Shown: positions 37,679 through 48,105, counted from the first letter of the stretch. The stretch is 64,000 nucleotides of DNA from Sutcliffiella deserti (GCF_020037475.1 NZ_JAIQDB010000010.1:1-64000); one strand, 5' to 3'. Notes: generated by a model not told the origin, from the sequence alone. Program-made: numbers and translations.

Positions 37679-37817
37679 ATAATAAAAACTCCTTCTACAA
37701 GGTAATTTGGTTCGCTATAGTCCGAATTGAAAATACCATAAGAAGCCTGATGGAATCAAGCTTTTAACCTATTATACCCTAACAAATGACGGGATAGCGC
37801 TTACAACATACTATCCT

Positions 37818-38462
37818 TTAGTCTTTTCCATTTATTCTATCTACATACTGATATGCCAGTGTTTTCAAATAGGTTGTTCTTACAGCGAAAACTGCCACAA
37901 CTAGAGCCCTGATAACTTTTCCCTTTTCATTCTCTCCTAGGAATGGATCCCTTGTTATATACGCTTTTACCTCTTCTTTTATATGTTCTTCGGATAAAAT
38001 TTCCCTTTGAGCAATCAAATTTTCATAAAGACAAGCATAAGCTTTATAGAAAACCACAGGGCTAATTATATCATCTGTTCGATCGACTGGATTATTAAAA
38101 ATAGATCCTATTACTTTGCGAATTGCTTCAAAGTCTAACAACACCTTTAAATCTTTTACGATAAAAAGGAGGGCAGCCTGTTGAATGGAATATTTCCGTC
38201 CTACCTGTGGGGCACCGATATATTCTTTAACTTCTCGTTTCACCCAATTTTTTAGCGCCGGCTCTGTATAGTCTGCACTTTCCAATTGGTTTCCTAGCCA
38301 TACGATATTGGTCATCGTGAGGCCAATTTCCGCTCCAGTATTTTTATCCAGAAGCTTTTGAAAGCTTTCCGGAAAGTGCTCTCCCAAATTATGCGGGCCT
38401 TTGGAATGCTGGAGTGTTTCTAAAATTTCTGCTAATATTAACCTTGTCCATCCTTTTGCCAT
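37818..38462 (-). CDS. DUF1836 family protein
   Basis: 214 aa, all-helical. YTEPALKNWVKREVKEYIGAP followed by GRKYSIQQAALLFIVKDLK is typical of DUF1836, where the first part resembles a winged-helix/MerR-like unit. A DNA-binding or regulatory role is plausible but unproven. ATG at 38462; a TTGACG-17-TACTAT promoter lies upstream (38528-38500). It is divergent from htpX with a shared 165-bp control region. Confidence 0.75.
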   Translation of the reverse strand: MAKGWTRLILAEILETLQHSKGPHNLGEHFPESFQKLLDKNTGAEIGLTMTNIVWLGNQLESADYTEPALKNWVKREVKEYIGAPQVGRKYSIQQAALLFIVKDLKVLLDFEAIRKVIGSIFNNPVDRTDDIISPVVFYKAYACLYENLIAQREILSEEHIKEEVKAYITRDPFLGENEKGKVIRALVVAVFAVRTTYLKTLAYQYVDRINGKD

Positions 38463-38499
38463 CAGGATTACACCTCATCACTCGTCCATTCTTGCGTTA

Positions 38500-38528
38500 A
38501 TAGTAAATCGACAACTTATTTTCGTCAA
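38500..38528 (-). promoter_or_regulatory. Promoter of the DUF1836 gene
   Basis: Minus-strand TTGACG (38528-38523), 17-bp spacer, TACTAT (38505-38500). Confidence 0.5.
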
Positions 38529-38548
38529 ATATAGTCAAAGTATAATCG

Positions 38549-38577
38549 TTGAAATTTTTGAACAAACAAACTATAAT
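38549..38577 (+). promoter_or_regulatory. htpX promoter
   Basis: TTGAAA (38549-38554), a 17-bp spacer and a perfect TATAAT (38572-38577). A direct repeat GTCAAA-TATA-GTCAAA lies just upstream (38524-38539) and may bind a regulator. Confidence 0.75.
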
Positions 38578-38628
38578 AAGTATCATGATATAGGTTCATA
38601 AGAACTCTAAACAATCAGGAGGAGAAAC

Positions 38629-39510
38629 ATGGCTAAGCGTATTTTCTTTTTTCTTTTAACAAATATTCTAGTACTAACAACCATTACCATAATCTTCAGT
38701 TTAACTGGCGCAGGTAATTATATTAATGACCAAGGCGGCATTAACTTTGGTGCATTATTAATCTTCAGTGCCATTATCGGTTTTACTGGTTCTTTCATAT
38801 CCTTATTAATGTCTCGCTGGATGGCGAAAAAGATGATGAATGTGAAAGTTATCGATCCAGATGGCCCGATGTCAGGACAAGAGCGTCAAATCGTTGAAAT
38901 GGTTCACCGTATGTCCCGTGCTGCAGGTATAGTAAAAATGCCGGAAGTCGGAATCTACAACTCTCCAGAAGTAAATGCATTTGCTACAGGTCCTTCTAAG
39001 AACCGCTCTTTAGTAGCTGTTTCATCAGGACTTTTACAGGAGATGGATGATGATGCGATCGAGGGTGTTATTGCCCATGAAGTAGCACATATCACGAATG
39101 GTGACATGGTTACCATGACTCTTTTACAAGGTGTTGTGAATACCTTTGTTATTTTCTTAGCACGTATTGCAGCCTTCATCGCTTCTCGTTTTGTAAAAGA
39201 AGAAATGGCTCCAATCGTTCACTTTATAGCAGTTATCGTCTTCCAGATTGCGTTTTCGATCTTAGGAAGCATTGTCGTATTTGCCTTCTCTCGTTACCGT
39301 GAGTTCCATGCGGACCGCGGCGGTGCCGATCTTGCTGGTAAAGATAAGATGGTGCATGCACTTCGCTCCCTTCAAGCCTACTCTCACCGAGTAACGGAAG
39401 AGCGCGATTCTGCCGTAGCATCTTTGAAAATCAACGGGAAGAGAAAAAGCTCCCTGTTCTCTACTCACCCTGACTTAAATGAGCGCATTCGTCGTTTAGA
39501 GGCAAAATAA
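38629..39510 (+). CDS. htpX: Membrane metalloprotease HtpX
   Basis: 293 aa (B. subtilis HtpX 298). Two N-terminal helices are followed by the zinc site HEVAH at 150-154, two more helices and the third ligand in [14 protein letters not shown]. It degrades damaged membrane proteins under envelope stress. The consensus promoter and AGGAGGAG ribosome binding site predict strong expression. A perfect terminator follows. Confidence 0.96.
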   Translation: MAKRIFFFLLTNILVLTTITIIFSLTGAGNYINDQGGINFGALLIFSAIIGFTGSFISLLMSRWMAKKMMNVKVIDPDGPMSGQERQIVEMVHRMSRAAGIVKMPEVGIYNSPEVNAFATGPSKNRSLVAVSSGLLQEMDDDAIEGVIAHEVAHITNGDMVTMTLLQGVVNTFVIFLARIAAFIASRFVKEEMAPIVHFIAVIVFQIAFSILGSIVVFAFSRYREFHADRGGADLAGKDKMVHALRSLQAYSHRVTEERDSAVASLKINGKRKSSLFSTHPDLNERIRRLEAK

Positions 39511-39515
39511 GAATA

Positions 39516-39547
39516 AAAAGAGTTAGCCTTTGGCTAACTCTTTTTTT
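39516..39547 (+). terminator. htpX terminator
   Basis: AAAAAGAGTTAGCC pairs with GGCTAACTCTTTTT around TTT, followed by more T. Confidence 0.93.
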
Positions 39548-39593
39548 GATGTCTATTTTCGAATAGATTGTGATTTTAAAATACTACTACTGA

Positions 39594-39854
39594 TTAGTTT
39601 GTTGCACTATGCATTGCTTTTGATACTAGGCTTAATAAGAATACAAAGATTACTGCACCGATAATCGCTGGTACGATTGCGATGTCAGCAAGTACAGGGC
39701 CCCATGAACCAAGTAATGCATGACCAATCCATGCTCCAACCAACCCTGCAATCATTGCGCCTAGGATTCCACCTGGCATGCCACCTGGTGCAATGGCACT
39801 TCCGATCATTCCAATAACAATTGCTATAATAAGTGTAATTAATAGTCCTAACAT
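39594..39854 (-). CDS. GlsB/YeaQ/YmgE-family stress membrane protein
   Basis: 86 aa from ATG at 39854 (GGAGG 8 bases upstream). Three Gly-rich helices include IAPGGMPGGILGAMIAGLVG and WIGHALLG, the signature of the family once called transglycosylase-associated. Members are induced by general stress; their molecular role is unknown. It converges with htpX. Confidence 0.88.
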   Translation of the reverse strand: MLGLLITLIIAIVIGMIGSAIAPGGMPGGILGAMIAGLVGAWIGHALLGSWGPVLADIAIVPAIIGAVIFVFLLSLVSKAMHSATN

Positions 39855-40046
39855 TTTAATTTCCTCCATTTCATTTTGTTTTTGTTTTCTTACAGAGTAT
39901 ATTACCTTTTGTAAGGATGTTTAAACTTCCTAAATGAAGCTATCTTGAAACTTCCTAATCTGCTATATTATAGGTATCGTTTTCATAGCCGAGAGATTAT
40001 TGACACAACCACAATCAGATCTAAATTTACCGAGGGAGGCTCCAAC

Positions 40047-40487
40047 ATGGCCGATATTCAAAATAAGATAGTTATCGAGAAACCGGTGGAAGAAGTATTT
40101 TCTTTTGCCTCTAATTTAGAGAATTCATCTAAAATCATGGCAAATGTGGTGGAAATAGAAAAATTAACGGATGGTCCGATAAACGTTGGATCCCGGTATA
40201 AAGAAACACGTGAAATACGCGGGAGAACGGCTTCATCGACCATTGAGTTTACAGAATACACGCCAAATAAAAGCTATGCAGTTAAAAGTGAAGCCAACGG
40301 GTTGAAGGTTGTGTATTATTATAACTTTCAGACGGTACCCGAGGGAACGAAGGTGGAATTCAAGGGTGACATCTATACATCAGGTCTTGTCATGAAGCTA
40401 ACAAAACCTATCATCCGTAGAATCTTGAAAAAAGAAGATGCTGATCATTTAAAGCATCTGAAACGTGTATTAGAAGAAGGTTCTTAA
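40047..40487 (+). CDS. SRPBCC (START-like) family protein
   Basis: 146 aa from ATG at 40047 (GGGAGG 7 bases upstream). NKIVIEKPVEEVFSFASNLEN is the usual first strand and helix of the SRPBCC lipid- or ligand-binding fold, and the protein ends in a long helix. The ligand is unknown. The VanZ-like gene follows after 44 bp. Confidence 0.82.
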   Translation: MADIQNKIVIEKPVEEVFSFASNLENSSKIMANVVEIEKLTDGPINVGSRYKETREIRGRTASSTIEFTEYTPNKSYAVKSEANGLKVVYYYNFQTVPEGTKVEFKGDIYTSGLVMKLTKPIIRRILKKEDADHLKHLKRVLEEGS

Positions 40488-40531
40488 TACAATTTAGCAT
40501 GAATGCAAATTCTCGAAAGGCAGGTGCAGAG

Positions 40532-41113
40532 ATGAAAAAGCTTATTGTTCCCTTAATCCTTACCTGCTTTGTTTTTCTATTTCTGACCCCGTTGTTTCCG
40601 CAATTGGCTGCGAATCTCCATCCGATTGTACTGTTTGTTTTATTCTTCTGCATATTTGCTTTTGTTTTATGTATCTATTTGTACATCCGGAAATCTCATA
40701 TTAGCATGTCATCTAGGTTAATCGCAGCAGGTTTCGTTATCTATACCTTGATGCTGCTTACACTATTGTTCTTCCGTCCAAACGAACAGCAATATGATAG
40801 CTTTAATCTAATCCCTTTTGCTACGATCTCTCTTTTTCTTTCCGGTGAAATCGACTGGCTTGTTTCCTTCTATAATCTTGCTGCTAATATTGCTCTGTTT
40901 ATCCCTTATGGTATTCTATTGAAATGGCGGACCAATGCTATTCTCCTTCTTGTGATTGTGCCAATTCTAGTGATATCCACTATTGAACTATCGCAATATA
41001 TCACCAACCGAGGTAGCCTCGACATTGACGATCTACTCCTTAACACCCTCGGATTCCTAATTGGCTACACCCTAACCCCCATCTTCAAACAAATCATCCA
41101 CCCGCACAAATAA
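40532..41113 (+). CDS. VanZ-family membrane protein
   Basis: 193 aa from ATG at 40532 (AGGTG upstream; the ATG at 40499 lacks a ribosome binding site). Five to six helices. The family pattern is FNLIPF ... NLAANIALFIPYGILL ... ELSQYITNRGSLDIDDLLLNTLG. VanZ homologues affect glycopeptide susceptibility in some bacteria; most are uncharacterised, and no van genes are near. Confidence 0.87.
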   Translation: MKKLIVPLILTCFVFLFLTPLFPQLAANLHPIVLFVLFFCIFAFVLCIYLYIRKSHISMSSRLIAAGFVIYTLMLLTLLFFRPNEQQYDSFNLIPFATISLFLSGEIDWLVSFYNLAANIALFIPYGILLKWRTNAILLLVIVPILVISTIELSQYITNRGSLDIDDLLLNTLGFLIGYTLTPIFKQIIHPHK

Positions 41114-41115
41114 AA

Positions 41116-41182
41116 AAGCATGCAGACCACTACAAAGGGTTGCATGCTTACAGTTATTTCAAAAAGGGGCCCGGCCCCGTTT
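41116..41182. terminator. Two terminator hairpins between convergent genes
   Basis: AAGCATGCA (41116-41124) pairs with TGCATGCTT (41141-41149), and AAAAAGGGGCC pairs with GGCCCCGTTTT around one C (41161-41182). On the minus strand both are followed by T runs, so both can end the M14 peptidase transcript. Confidence 0.75.
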
Positions 41183-41205
41183 TCCAATATAATCCAACAC
41201 CAAGG

Positions 41206-43971
41206 CTACCTGCCGTTTTTCTCCTTCCCTTTTCCTTTGTCTTTCCCTTTCTGTTTTCCCTGCACTTCGTCAAGTAAGATTGCGTTAGCCAACAGGCGGT
41301 AGCTGTGTTCGGTGTGTGCACGGAATACTAAATCGTTTGCAAATAGTGTGATATTGGCCTCATCGATCGTTGTAGTGAATGCCGTTACCTGTCCTTGCAC
41401 TTGCTCTTTCCCTGGCCACCAGCCTGCTACAAAATAGTCTCCCGTATCTACAACTTGCGCCAGCACTTCTGCCCCTGCTGGAACGCCTGTAATCCAAGAG
41501 CCTGTAGTGTGATAGAACTTCTCTTCTGCACTATATCCGGAAGTGAGGATCGAATCTGCGTTCACGGAAGTCTTGAGCAGTCCTTCATGGTAAAAGTTTG
41601 TTCGTGCAAAGCTGAATCCTTCTAACAGGTTAGCCTGTTGTACGGAATTTAGTGCTCGCCCTCCGATACCGATATAGGATTTACCCGCTAATATCGTTTC
41701 TTTATCAAACCTTCCACTATCATCAACAATAATGTCTGCTTCCTCGACACTAGTAATCTCAAACCCTAGTTGTTTTAACACAAAAAGACTTACTCCGCTT
41801 CCAACGACTGCCACTTTCGGTGCTGCTTTAAGCTTTTCCACCCTTGATTTATTATCCAACTCTACCACCTCTAGATAGTAGTCATCTTTAATGGACAGTA
41901 AATCATTTCGTTTTACCACATAATCACCTTTGTTGTAGCCATTTCCGTTAGCGGTAGTAACGGATACTTCTTTTCCTGCTTGTAAAAGTTCATTTACTGC
42001 TTTAACGGCTTCGTTGTTACTATTTTTGATCACATAATGCCCTTTGTTTTTTGGCATTTCCGTTTGTGGATAGGCCACTTCTGTTACTTCTGTTACTTCT
42101 GTTCCCACGCCTGCGAAAGCATCAGGGACACGGATTTCCTCTACGGTGAAGCCTCGAAGATCAGGGAAATTCACGACAATTGCATCGTACATATTATTCC
42201 AATCAGAAATGTCGTCGCCTTTATAAAGAACCGCATTGGCAAACCCTCGCTTTGCTTGCTTCATCGGTACAAGATAAGTACCCTTTGGATAGGTCACCCC
42301 TGCCACTTTTACAGCGGAAGTAGTCCTTTCCACCTTCACTCCATTACGCAGGAGATAATCGACCATCTCAGCGGCTTCCCATTTGTTCTTTTGAAGATCA
42401 TGCATCGGTAAAACATAATAGTCAGGAAAGAAGTTTGCATTCTCTCCACGATCTCTTCCAATGGCAATGCCTTCCTGGTTTACAAGATGCTCATCTACCG
42501 CTCGGTTATCTTCTCCTTCCACCCCTCGTTTAAAAAGCTCCAACTGCTGGGTGAAAAGCTCGTCCTTATTTTCCAATACAAAATTAATTGCACCAAGTCC
42601 GGCATGAACCATCGCATATAGTGATTGCTGGTTCAAGCCTGGTACTTCAATGGTATGTCCAAGTGAACCATGAAGCATGGAGTAGATTGCTGTATAAGCA
42701 GGGGTCATATCATCCCAGCCATTTTCATAGTCCAAATAAGGAATCGCATAAGAATCATAATCTGAATTAGCAATACCTGCCTGTCCCATGGCATGCGCTT
42801 GATTTAACATATTATCTATTAATAAATCAAACTCAAAATTAGGATTATGCGGCGGTGTACACGGCTCTATCAAAAAATCACTCACATACCCGTGCAGATC
42901 CAAAAAGGACAAAGGAGACCACTTGGCAATCTCTTCGGTAACAACTACAGTTTCCTGTTGAGTTTGATAGGCATTATCTCTATTTAAGTCAAATCCATTA
43001 CTATTTGCTCGTGTATTATGAACACGACCATCGGGGTTATTCGTAAAGTTAAACAAGAATATCGCATGGTCCAACGCTTCTTTTACGTCTAAGATGATTT
43101 CCTCTTCTTCCCCTTGCTCGTTTACGACGTTAAATGTAATTTCATCGTCTTCTGCCAACATACGCAATAGTTCTACCTGTGCATCTACCCCTTCTACCTC
43201 ATCAGGGTGGATGTTATTGAACCATATTGGTACCTGATAATCTCCGATGGTTCCATCCTCTATTTTCTTTAGCAGGCTTGCCGGATTCTCCAAGGCCTCA
43301 GGTAGTGTTTGATTCAAGTATTTGTCTACCGCTTCCTGGTTCTTCGCGAGCGTAATGAAATGGATCTCTCTTCCTTCATACGATTGCCCAAGAGATTTAT
43401 ACTCTATGAATCTATCATTTAATGCATTCGCTTCTTCGGTGATGTTGTCAAGTTCCGGTTTTAACTGGTCGTAGGTTAAGTATTCATCGTACACATTATA
43501 TGTAATCTGCTTACTTAAAACTTCACCTGTATTTTTATTCATAACACTTAACTTATAATCGCCTATAAATTCTGGATACAATACTCTGATTGATCTTGGG
43601 GCAAGGTTGTTTGTCCCATATAGAAGATCAAATTCGAGGGTGGCTTTTACAGTTGTGGAGCCTTCCACATAGGAGGGTGCTTCAGAGAAAGTTATTAGTT
43701 GAGCTCCTGTATACCCCTTATCCTTAGCATTATACATCTTCCACTCTTCTAATCTTTTGTCACCAAAGGTCCATTCCAGCTCATCTAAATCAACCTTTTC
43801 GCCGAAATCAAAGCTTATTTCCATTTCCCGTTTCTCCGTCATCGAAACCATCGAGATACTAGTTGATATTGTCTCTTCCACTGTTTCAGCCTGTGCTTCC
43901 TGCACTTGAGTCGCATAAGCCACTATCATCCATGCAGACAAAAAGGTGATTAACAAACTTCTTAACTTCAT
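41206..43971 (-). CDS. Secreted M14 zinc carboxypeptidase-like protein
   Basis: 921 aa. A signal peptide ends near AQA-28. The M14 domain (about 180-480) has zinc ligands H255 and E258 in HPDEVEG and H360 in DLHG, the substrate segment GFDLNRDNAY (N330, R331), and the catalytic glutamate near 442 (GHTIEVPG). About 400 further residues follow, with no domain I can name. The C-terminal tail is a Lys/Gly-rich run. It is probably released outside the cell or held at the wall by the basic tail. AGGAG precedes the ATG. Confidence 0.88.
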   Translation of the reverse strand: MKLRSLLITFLSAWMIVAYATQVQEAQAETVEETISTSISMVSMTEKREMEISFDFGEKVDLDELEWTFGDKRLEEWKMYNAKDKGYTGAQLITFSEAPSYVEGSTTVKATLEFDLLYGTNNLAPRSIRVLYPEFIGDYKLSVMNKNTGEVLSKQITYNVYDEYLTYDQLKPELDNITEEANALNDRFIEYKSLGQSYEGREIHFITLAKNQEAVDKYLNQTLPEALENPASLLKKIEDGTIGDYQVPIWFNNIHPDEVEGVDAQVELLRMLAEDDEITFNVVNEQGEEEEIILDVKEALDHAIFLFNFTNNPDGRVHNTRANSNGFDLNRDNAYQTQQETVVVTEEIAKWSPLSFLDLHGYVSDFLIEPCTPPHNPNFEFDLLIDNMLNQAHAMGQAGIANSDYDSYAIPYLDYENGWDDMTPAYTAIYSMLHGSLGHTIEVPGLNQQSLYAMVHAGLGAINFVLENKDELFTQQLELFKRGVEGEDNRAVDEHLVNQEGIAIGRDRGENANFFPDYYVLPMHDLQKNKWEAAEMVDYLLRNGVKVERTTSAVKVAGVTYPKGTYLVPMKQAKRGFANAVLYKGDDISDWNNMYDAIVVNFPDLRGFTVEEIRVPDAFAGVGTEVTEVTEVAYPQTEMPKNKGHYVIKNSNNEAVKAVNELLQAGKEVSVTTANGNGYNKGDYVVKRNDLLSIKDDYYLEVVELDNKSRVEKLKAAPKVAVVGSGVSLFVLKQLGFEITSVEEADIIVDDSGRFDKETILAGKSYIGIGGRALNSVQQANLLEGFSFARTNFYHEGLLKTSVNADSILTSGYSAEEKFYHTTGSWITGVPAGAEVLAQVVDTGDYFVAGWWPGKEQVQGQVTAFTTTIDEANITLFANDLVFRAHTEHSYRLLANAILLDEVQGKQKGKDKGKGKEKNGR

Positions 43972-44149
43972 TCCACCATCTCCTAATAATTATTACTTAT
44001 AATGAATATTTATACCATAAAACTTCGAAATCCGGAAGAGATTTTTAAAAGTTTAAATATTATAAAATCTCTCTATAAAAAACCCTACTAATTGTTTTGA
44101 GGTTTGGATAGAGACGATTGGGGGAATTTTTTTCCTACAAAAGCACGAA

Positions 44150-44179
44150 AAAGGACTACTTTAAGTTAAGTAGCCCTTC
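44150..44179 (-). terminator. Terminator of the nitroreductase gene
   Basis: AAGGACTACTT pairs with AAGTAGCCCTT (one mismatch), with T runs on the minus-strand side. Confidence 0.8.
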
Positions 44180-44206
44180 TTTCTACCTATCGATTCTCAA
44201 AATAGA

Positions 44207-44956
44207 TCACTTTCTTGCCAGCCCGCTTTTTTCAACAAATCCCTTCATTTCCATCCGTTTCGGTTCCTTTAGCATATTTGCCATCTGGCTTGTCCAGGTG
44301 TCTGAGCGCTTTCCACTGGTACGGGTATGATAATAGGCTGATATTGTCTCATTGTATTCTTGCAGCTGTTTTTGATAGCTCCCCTTGTCTGTATTGTATA
44401 CTTCTTCATGATAAACATTTGTATATGGCAAACGGGGTTTCACATCTGTTTGCTGTGCTGGATACCCTACAGCGAGTCCAAACAGGGGAATTGCATGGCT
44501 TGGTATCTCTAATAATTCTGCGACTTTTTCCATATTATTTCTTAGTCCGCCGATATAACAAATCCCAAGTCCCATCGATTCTGCTGCAATAGAGGCATTT
44601 TGTGCCGCTAAAGAAGCATCAATTGTCGCCACGATAAATTTTTCCATGCTTTCAATTGAACCTTTTACTTCTGTATTTTCTATTTCACCAATATGTTCAT
44701 GGCGGTGCAAATCTGCGCAAAAAATGAAAAAATGGCCATTGTCTTCTACATAGGGTTGGTTTCCTGCTAGCTCTGCCAAGCGCTTTTTCTTCTCTTTATT
44801 TTTCACTCCAATAATGGAATAAGCTTGAATAAAGCTTGAGGTGGAGGCGGCTTGTGCGCATTCCACGATCATTTTTATCTGTTCGTCTGTTAACGGTTTA
44901 TCCTCAAACTTACGAATAGAACGGTGCTGCAGGATGGTTTCAATGGTTGTATTCAA
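44207..44956 (-). CDS. Oxygen-insensitive NAD(P)H nitroreductase (NfsA/NfrA type)
   Basis: 249 aa. FMN-binding residues lie in HRSIRKFEDKPL at the N-terminus and IAAESMGLGICYIGGLRNN in the middle, with GLAVGYPAQQTDVKPRLP near the C-terminus. The family reduces nitro compounds, quinones and FMN with NADPH. The start is TTG at 44956, 7 bases after AAGGAGG. It is a single gene; which B. subtilis paralogue it matches is uncertain. Confidence 0.9.
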   Translation of the reverse strand: MNTTIETILQHRSIRKFEDKPLTDEQIKMIVECAQAASTSSFIQAYSIIGVKNKEKKKRLAELAGNQPYVEDNGHFFIFCADLHRHEHIGEIENTEVKGSIESMEKFIVATIDASLAAQNASIAAESMGLGICYIGGLRNNMEKVAELLEIPSHAIPLFGLAVGYPAQQTDVKPRLPYTNVYHEEVYNTDKGSYQKQLQEYNETISAYYHTRTSGKRSDTWTSQMANMLKEPKRMEMKGFVEKSGLARK

Positions 44957-45163
44957 AATAAATCCTCCTTGATTATCATTCTTTCTTCTATTTAAGCAGG
45001 TAAAGAGCCGAAATTCCAGAAGGAGACCTTAATGTTTTGCACTTCTGGGGTTTTATTACATTAGCATAACAATTAATCTAGTAAAAAGGAGTAGAACACT
45101 CGGAATTAGGGAATACTTAAGTGACGCTTTTTTACATACATAAATTTTAAGGGGAGAATGTTA

Positions 45164-46672
45164 GTGAAGAATCTTGGGATTGTTTTTTGGTTTTCTGCCA
45201 TTGTAATTGGTTTATTAGTTTTAATTGGAGCAGTTGCACCTGATGCATTTGAGGCTGTGGCTGGTGAAATTTTTAATTTTACGACCTATGCTTTTGGCTG
45301 GCTTTATTTACTTGCAGTCTTATTTTTTGTACTATTTTGTATTATTTTAGCTTTGTCCAAATATGGACGCATTCGTTTAGGAAAAGACGAGGATCGACCG
45401 GAGTTTTCTTTCTTCACTTGGGTAGGGATGTTATTTAGTGCAGGCTTTGGTATTGGGTTAGTATTCTGGGGAATCGCCGAGCCAATGAGTCACTTTTTCA
45501 CTCCACCGAGAGAGTCGATTGATGCTTTAGGAAATGAAGCTGCTCGAACGGCCATGCAATATTCCTTTTTTCACTGGGGTTTAAGTCAATGGTCCGTGTT
45601 CACTGTTGTCGGCCTCGCCATAGGTTATTTTCAATTCCGTAAAAAAGAGGATGGCCTTATCTCCACTACGCTAAATCCTATTATTGGAACTGGTAAGAAG
45701 GGCTACATAAGAAAGCCGATTGATATTTTGGCAGTAATCGCTACCGTTATGGGTGTGGCAACCTCACTTGGTTTAGGAATTTTACAAATTAACGGCGGAC
45801 TTAATGTTGTTTTCGGTATTCCAAGTAACGCAACTGTTCAGCTGATCATTATTTTCGTGCTACTTGTCCTGTACTTAGTTTCTACTACAACAGGAATTGA
45901 AAGAGGAATAAAATATTTGAGTAATTTAAATCTTTCTTTAGCTCTATTACTCATGCTTTTTGTCTTTATTGCAGGTCCGACAGTGTTTATTTTAAATACC
46001 TTCACGCTTGGAATTGGGGATTATATTTCTACGTTCTTTGATACTAGTCTTCGATTAACGCCATACAGGGGCGGAACCTGGATACAAGATTGGACAATAT
46101 TCTATTGGGCCTGGGCCATTGCATGGTCTCCTTTTGTTGGCGCCTTTATCGCCCGCGTATCAAGAGGACGGACGATCCGGGAGTTTGTATTGGGTGTGCT
46201 TATCATCCCTCCGCTGATTGCGCTTTTCTGGATTGCAGTCTTTGGCGGAACGGCTCTCCATTTTGACCTATTTGGTGGAACACAAATTGCCCAAGCAGTT
46301 GATAAAGATATTACTTCTGCATTATTTGCTACCTTTGCAGAGCTTCCATTCACTTTTATCGTATCACTGCTTTCTATTTTGCTTATTTTCACCTTTTTAA
46401 TTACCTCCGCCGATTCAGCGACCTATATATTAGGAACGATGACTTCGGGTGGAAGCATGCATCCTCCATTGTTATTGCGAGTAGTGTGGGGAACATTGAT
46501 GGCCGGAATTGCCGCTGTACTTTTATTGGCAAGCGGACTTGGCGGCCTTCAAACGGCATCTCTCATTTCTGCCCTGCCATTTACAATAATCCTGCTTGTA
46601 ATTTGTTTTGCTTTAGTCAAAGCCTTGCGAAAAGAACCTGGCATGGCTCCTAAAAAGGGAATTGAAAAATAA
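45164..46672 (+). CDS. BCCT-family transporter (glycine betaine/choline type)
   Basis: 502 aa, twelve helices. The signatures FFTWVGMLFSAGFGIGLVFWGIAEP and WAWAIAWSPFVGAFIARVSRGRT belong to the betaine/carnitine/choline transporters, including the aromatic substrate box. Members such as OpuD take up osmoprotectants with sodium or proton. GTG at 45164 is preferred: GGAG is 7 bases upstream, while the ATG at 45158 nearly touches it. A terminator follows. Confidence 0.93.
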   Translation: MKNLGIVFWFSAIVIGLLVLIGAVAPDAFEAVAGEIFNFTTYAFGWLYLLAVLFFVLFCIILALSKYGRIRLGKDEDRPEFSFFTWVGMLFSAGFGIGLVFWGIAEPMSHFFTPPRESIDALGNEAARTAMQYSFFHWGLSQWSVFTVVGLAIGYFQFRKKEDGLISTTLNPIIGTGKKGYIRKPIDILAVIATVMGVATSLGLGILQINGGLNVVFGIPSNATVQLIIIFVLLVLYLVSTTTGIERGIKYLSNLNLSLALLLMLFVFIAGPTVFILNTFTLGIGDYISTFFDTSLRLTPYRGGTWIQDWTIFYWAWAIAWSPFVGAFIARVSRGRTIREFVLGVLIIPPLIALFWIAVFGGTALHFDLFGGTQIAQAVDKDITSALFATFAELPFTFIVSLLSILLIFTFLITSADSATYILGTMTSGGSMHPPLLLRVVWGTLMAGIAAVLLLASGLGGLQTASLISALPFTIILLVICFALVKALRKEPGMAPKKGIEK

Positions 46673-46679
46673 TCTTTTG

Positions 46680-46711
46680 ACACCTTCTACTTATAGAGGG
46701 TGTTTTTTTTG
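46680..46711 (+). terminator. BCCT transporter terminator
   Basis: ACACC-TCTA pairs with TAGA-GGTGT, followed by TTTTTTTT. Confidence 0.85.
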
Positions 46712-46779
46712 GACTACCTTTTAAACAGAGCGAATATAGTTTTAGTAGGTTGACCAATAAGTAGGAGGGGGAATGTATT

Positions 46780-48105
46780 GTGAAGAGGGTAATATCTTTT
46801 TTCAACCGCGTGATGCAGCGCTATCTGCCTGACCCATTTTTATTTGTCATCATTCTTACATTTGTTGTTTTTGCCTTAGGTCTCATATTTACCGACAGCG
46901 GTCCATCTGATATGGTCAAGCACTGGGGCGGAGGGTTTTGGGGGTTACTTGCCTTCTCGATGCAGATGGTTCTTGTGCTTGTAACAGGTCATGTGCTTGC
47001 GAGCAGTCCTATTTTCAAAAAACTCCTGGGTTCTTTAGCATCTACTGCAAAAACTCCTGGCTCGGCTATCATCATTGTTACTATTGTCTCGATAATAGCA
47101 AGCTGGATTAACTGGGGCTTCGGCCTGGTCATTGGTGCTCTATTTGCAAAAGAACTGGCAAAACGCGTAGTGAACGTCGATTACCGGCTTTTAATTGCAA
47201 GCGCTTACAGTGGATTTATTGTCTGGCATGGAGGGTTTTCCGGATCCATCCCGCTTACCATTGCAACAGATGGACATTTTGCAGAAAATCTTATTGGAGT
47301 CATCGCGACGGATCAGACCATCTTTGCTCCCTTTAACTTAGCAATAATTGCAGCATTGTTCATTACTCTACCACTGCTGAACCGTTTTATGATGCCTTCT
47401 AAGAAGGAGACCGTTACAGTGGATCCTTCCATCTTAACGGAGGCTTCGAACTCACAGGTCAAGTCAGTTGATCGTTCAAAACTAACACCCGCTGAACGTT
47501 TGGAAAATAGTTGGATTGTCTCCTTGGTTATTTCTGTTATGGGCTTATTTTTCTTATTCTTCTATTTTGCAGACAGTGGCTTTAAGCTAAATTTAGACAT
47601 AGTTAACTTCTTATTCCTATTTCTTGGTATTCTTTTTCATTGGCGTCCAAAGCATTTCCTTGAAGCTGTAACGAACGCTGTCAAAGGAGCGAGCGGCATT
47701 ATTCTACAGTTCCCTTTTTATGCCGGAATTATGGGGATGATGACTGCTTCAGGGTTAGCATTAGTGATGTCCGAGGCCTTCGTCAATATATCCAATGAAC
47801 ATACTTTTCACTTTTTTGCCTTCTTAAGTGCAGGGATAGTAAACTTCTTTGTACCATCTGGTGGTGGACAATGGGCGGTTCAAGCACCCGTTATGCTTGA
47901 GGCAGCACAAACACTTAATGTGTCGGTTGCCAAGACTGCAATGGCTGTTGCATGGGGAGATGCTTGGACTAACTTGATTCAACCTTTCTGGGCTTTACCT
48001 GCGCTTGCGATTGCCGGCTTAAAAGCAAAAGATATTATGGGCTTCTGTGTGATTGTGTTATTTATTAGCGGAATTGTCATTTCCTTGGCATTCTTGTTAT
48101 TGTAA
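46780..48105 (+). CDS. AtoE-family short-chain fatty acid transporter
   Basis: 441 aa, about ten to twelve helices. RYLPDPFLFVIILTFVVF, ASWINWGFGLVIGALFAKE, YSGFIVWHGGFSGSIPLT and NFFVPSGGGQWAVQAPVM are family signatures. It probably imports short-chain fatty acids. The start is GTG at 46780, 8 bases after AGGAGGGGG. No acyl-CoA genes adjoin it. Confidence 0.92.
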   Translation: MKRVISFFNRVMQRYLPDPFLFVIILTFVVFALGLIFTDSGPSDMVKHWGGGFWGLLAFSMQMVLVLVTGHVLASSPIFKKLLGSLASTAKTPGSAIIIVTIVSIIASWINWGFGLVIGALFAKELAKRVVNVDYRLLIASAYSGFIVWHGGFSGSIPLTIATDGHFAENLIGVIATDQTIFAPFNLAIIAALFITLPLLNRFMMPSKKETVTVDPSILTEASNSQVKSVDRSKLTPAERLENSWIVSLVISVMGLFFLFFYFADSGFKLNLDIVNFLFLFLGILFHWRPKHFLEAVTNAVKGASGIILQFPFYAGIMGMMTASGLALVMSEAFVNISNEHTFHFFAFLSAGIVNFFVPSGGGQWAVQAPVMLEAAQTLNVSVAKTAMAVAWGDAWTNLIQPFWALPALAIAGLKAKDIMGFCVIVLFISGIVISLAFLLL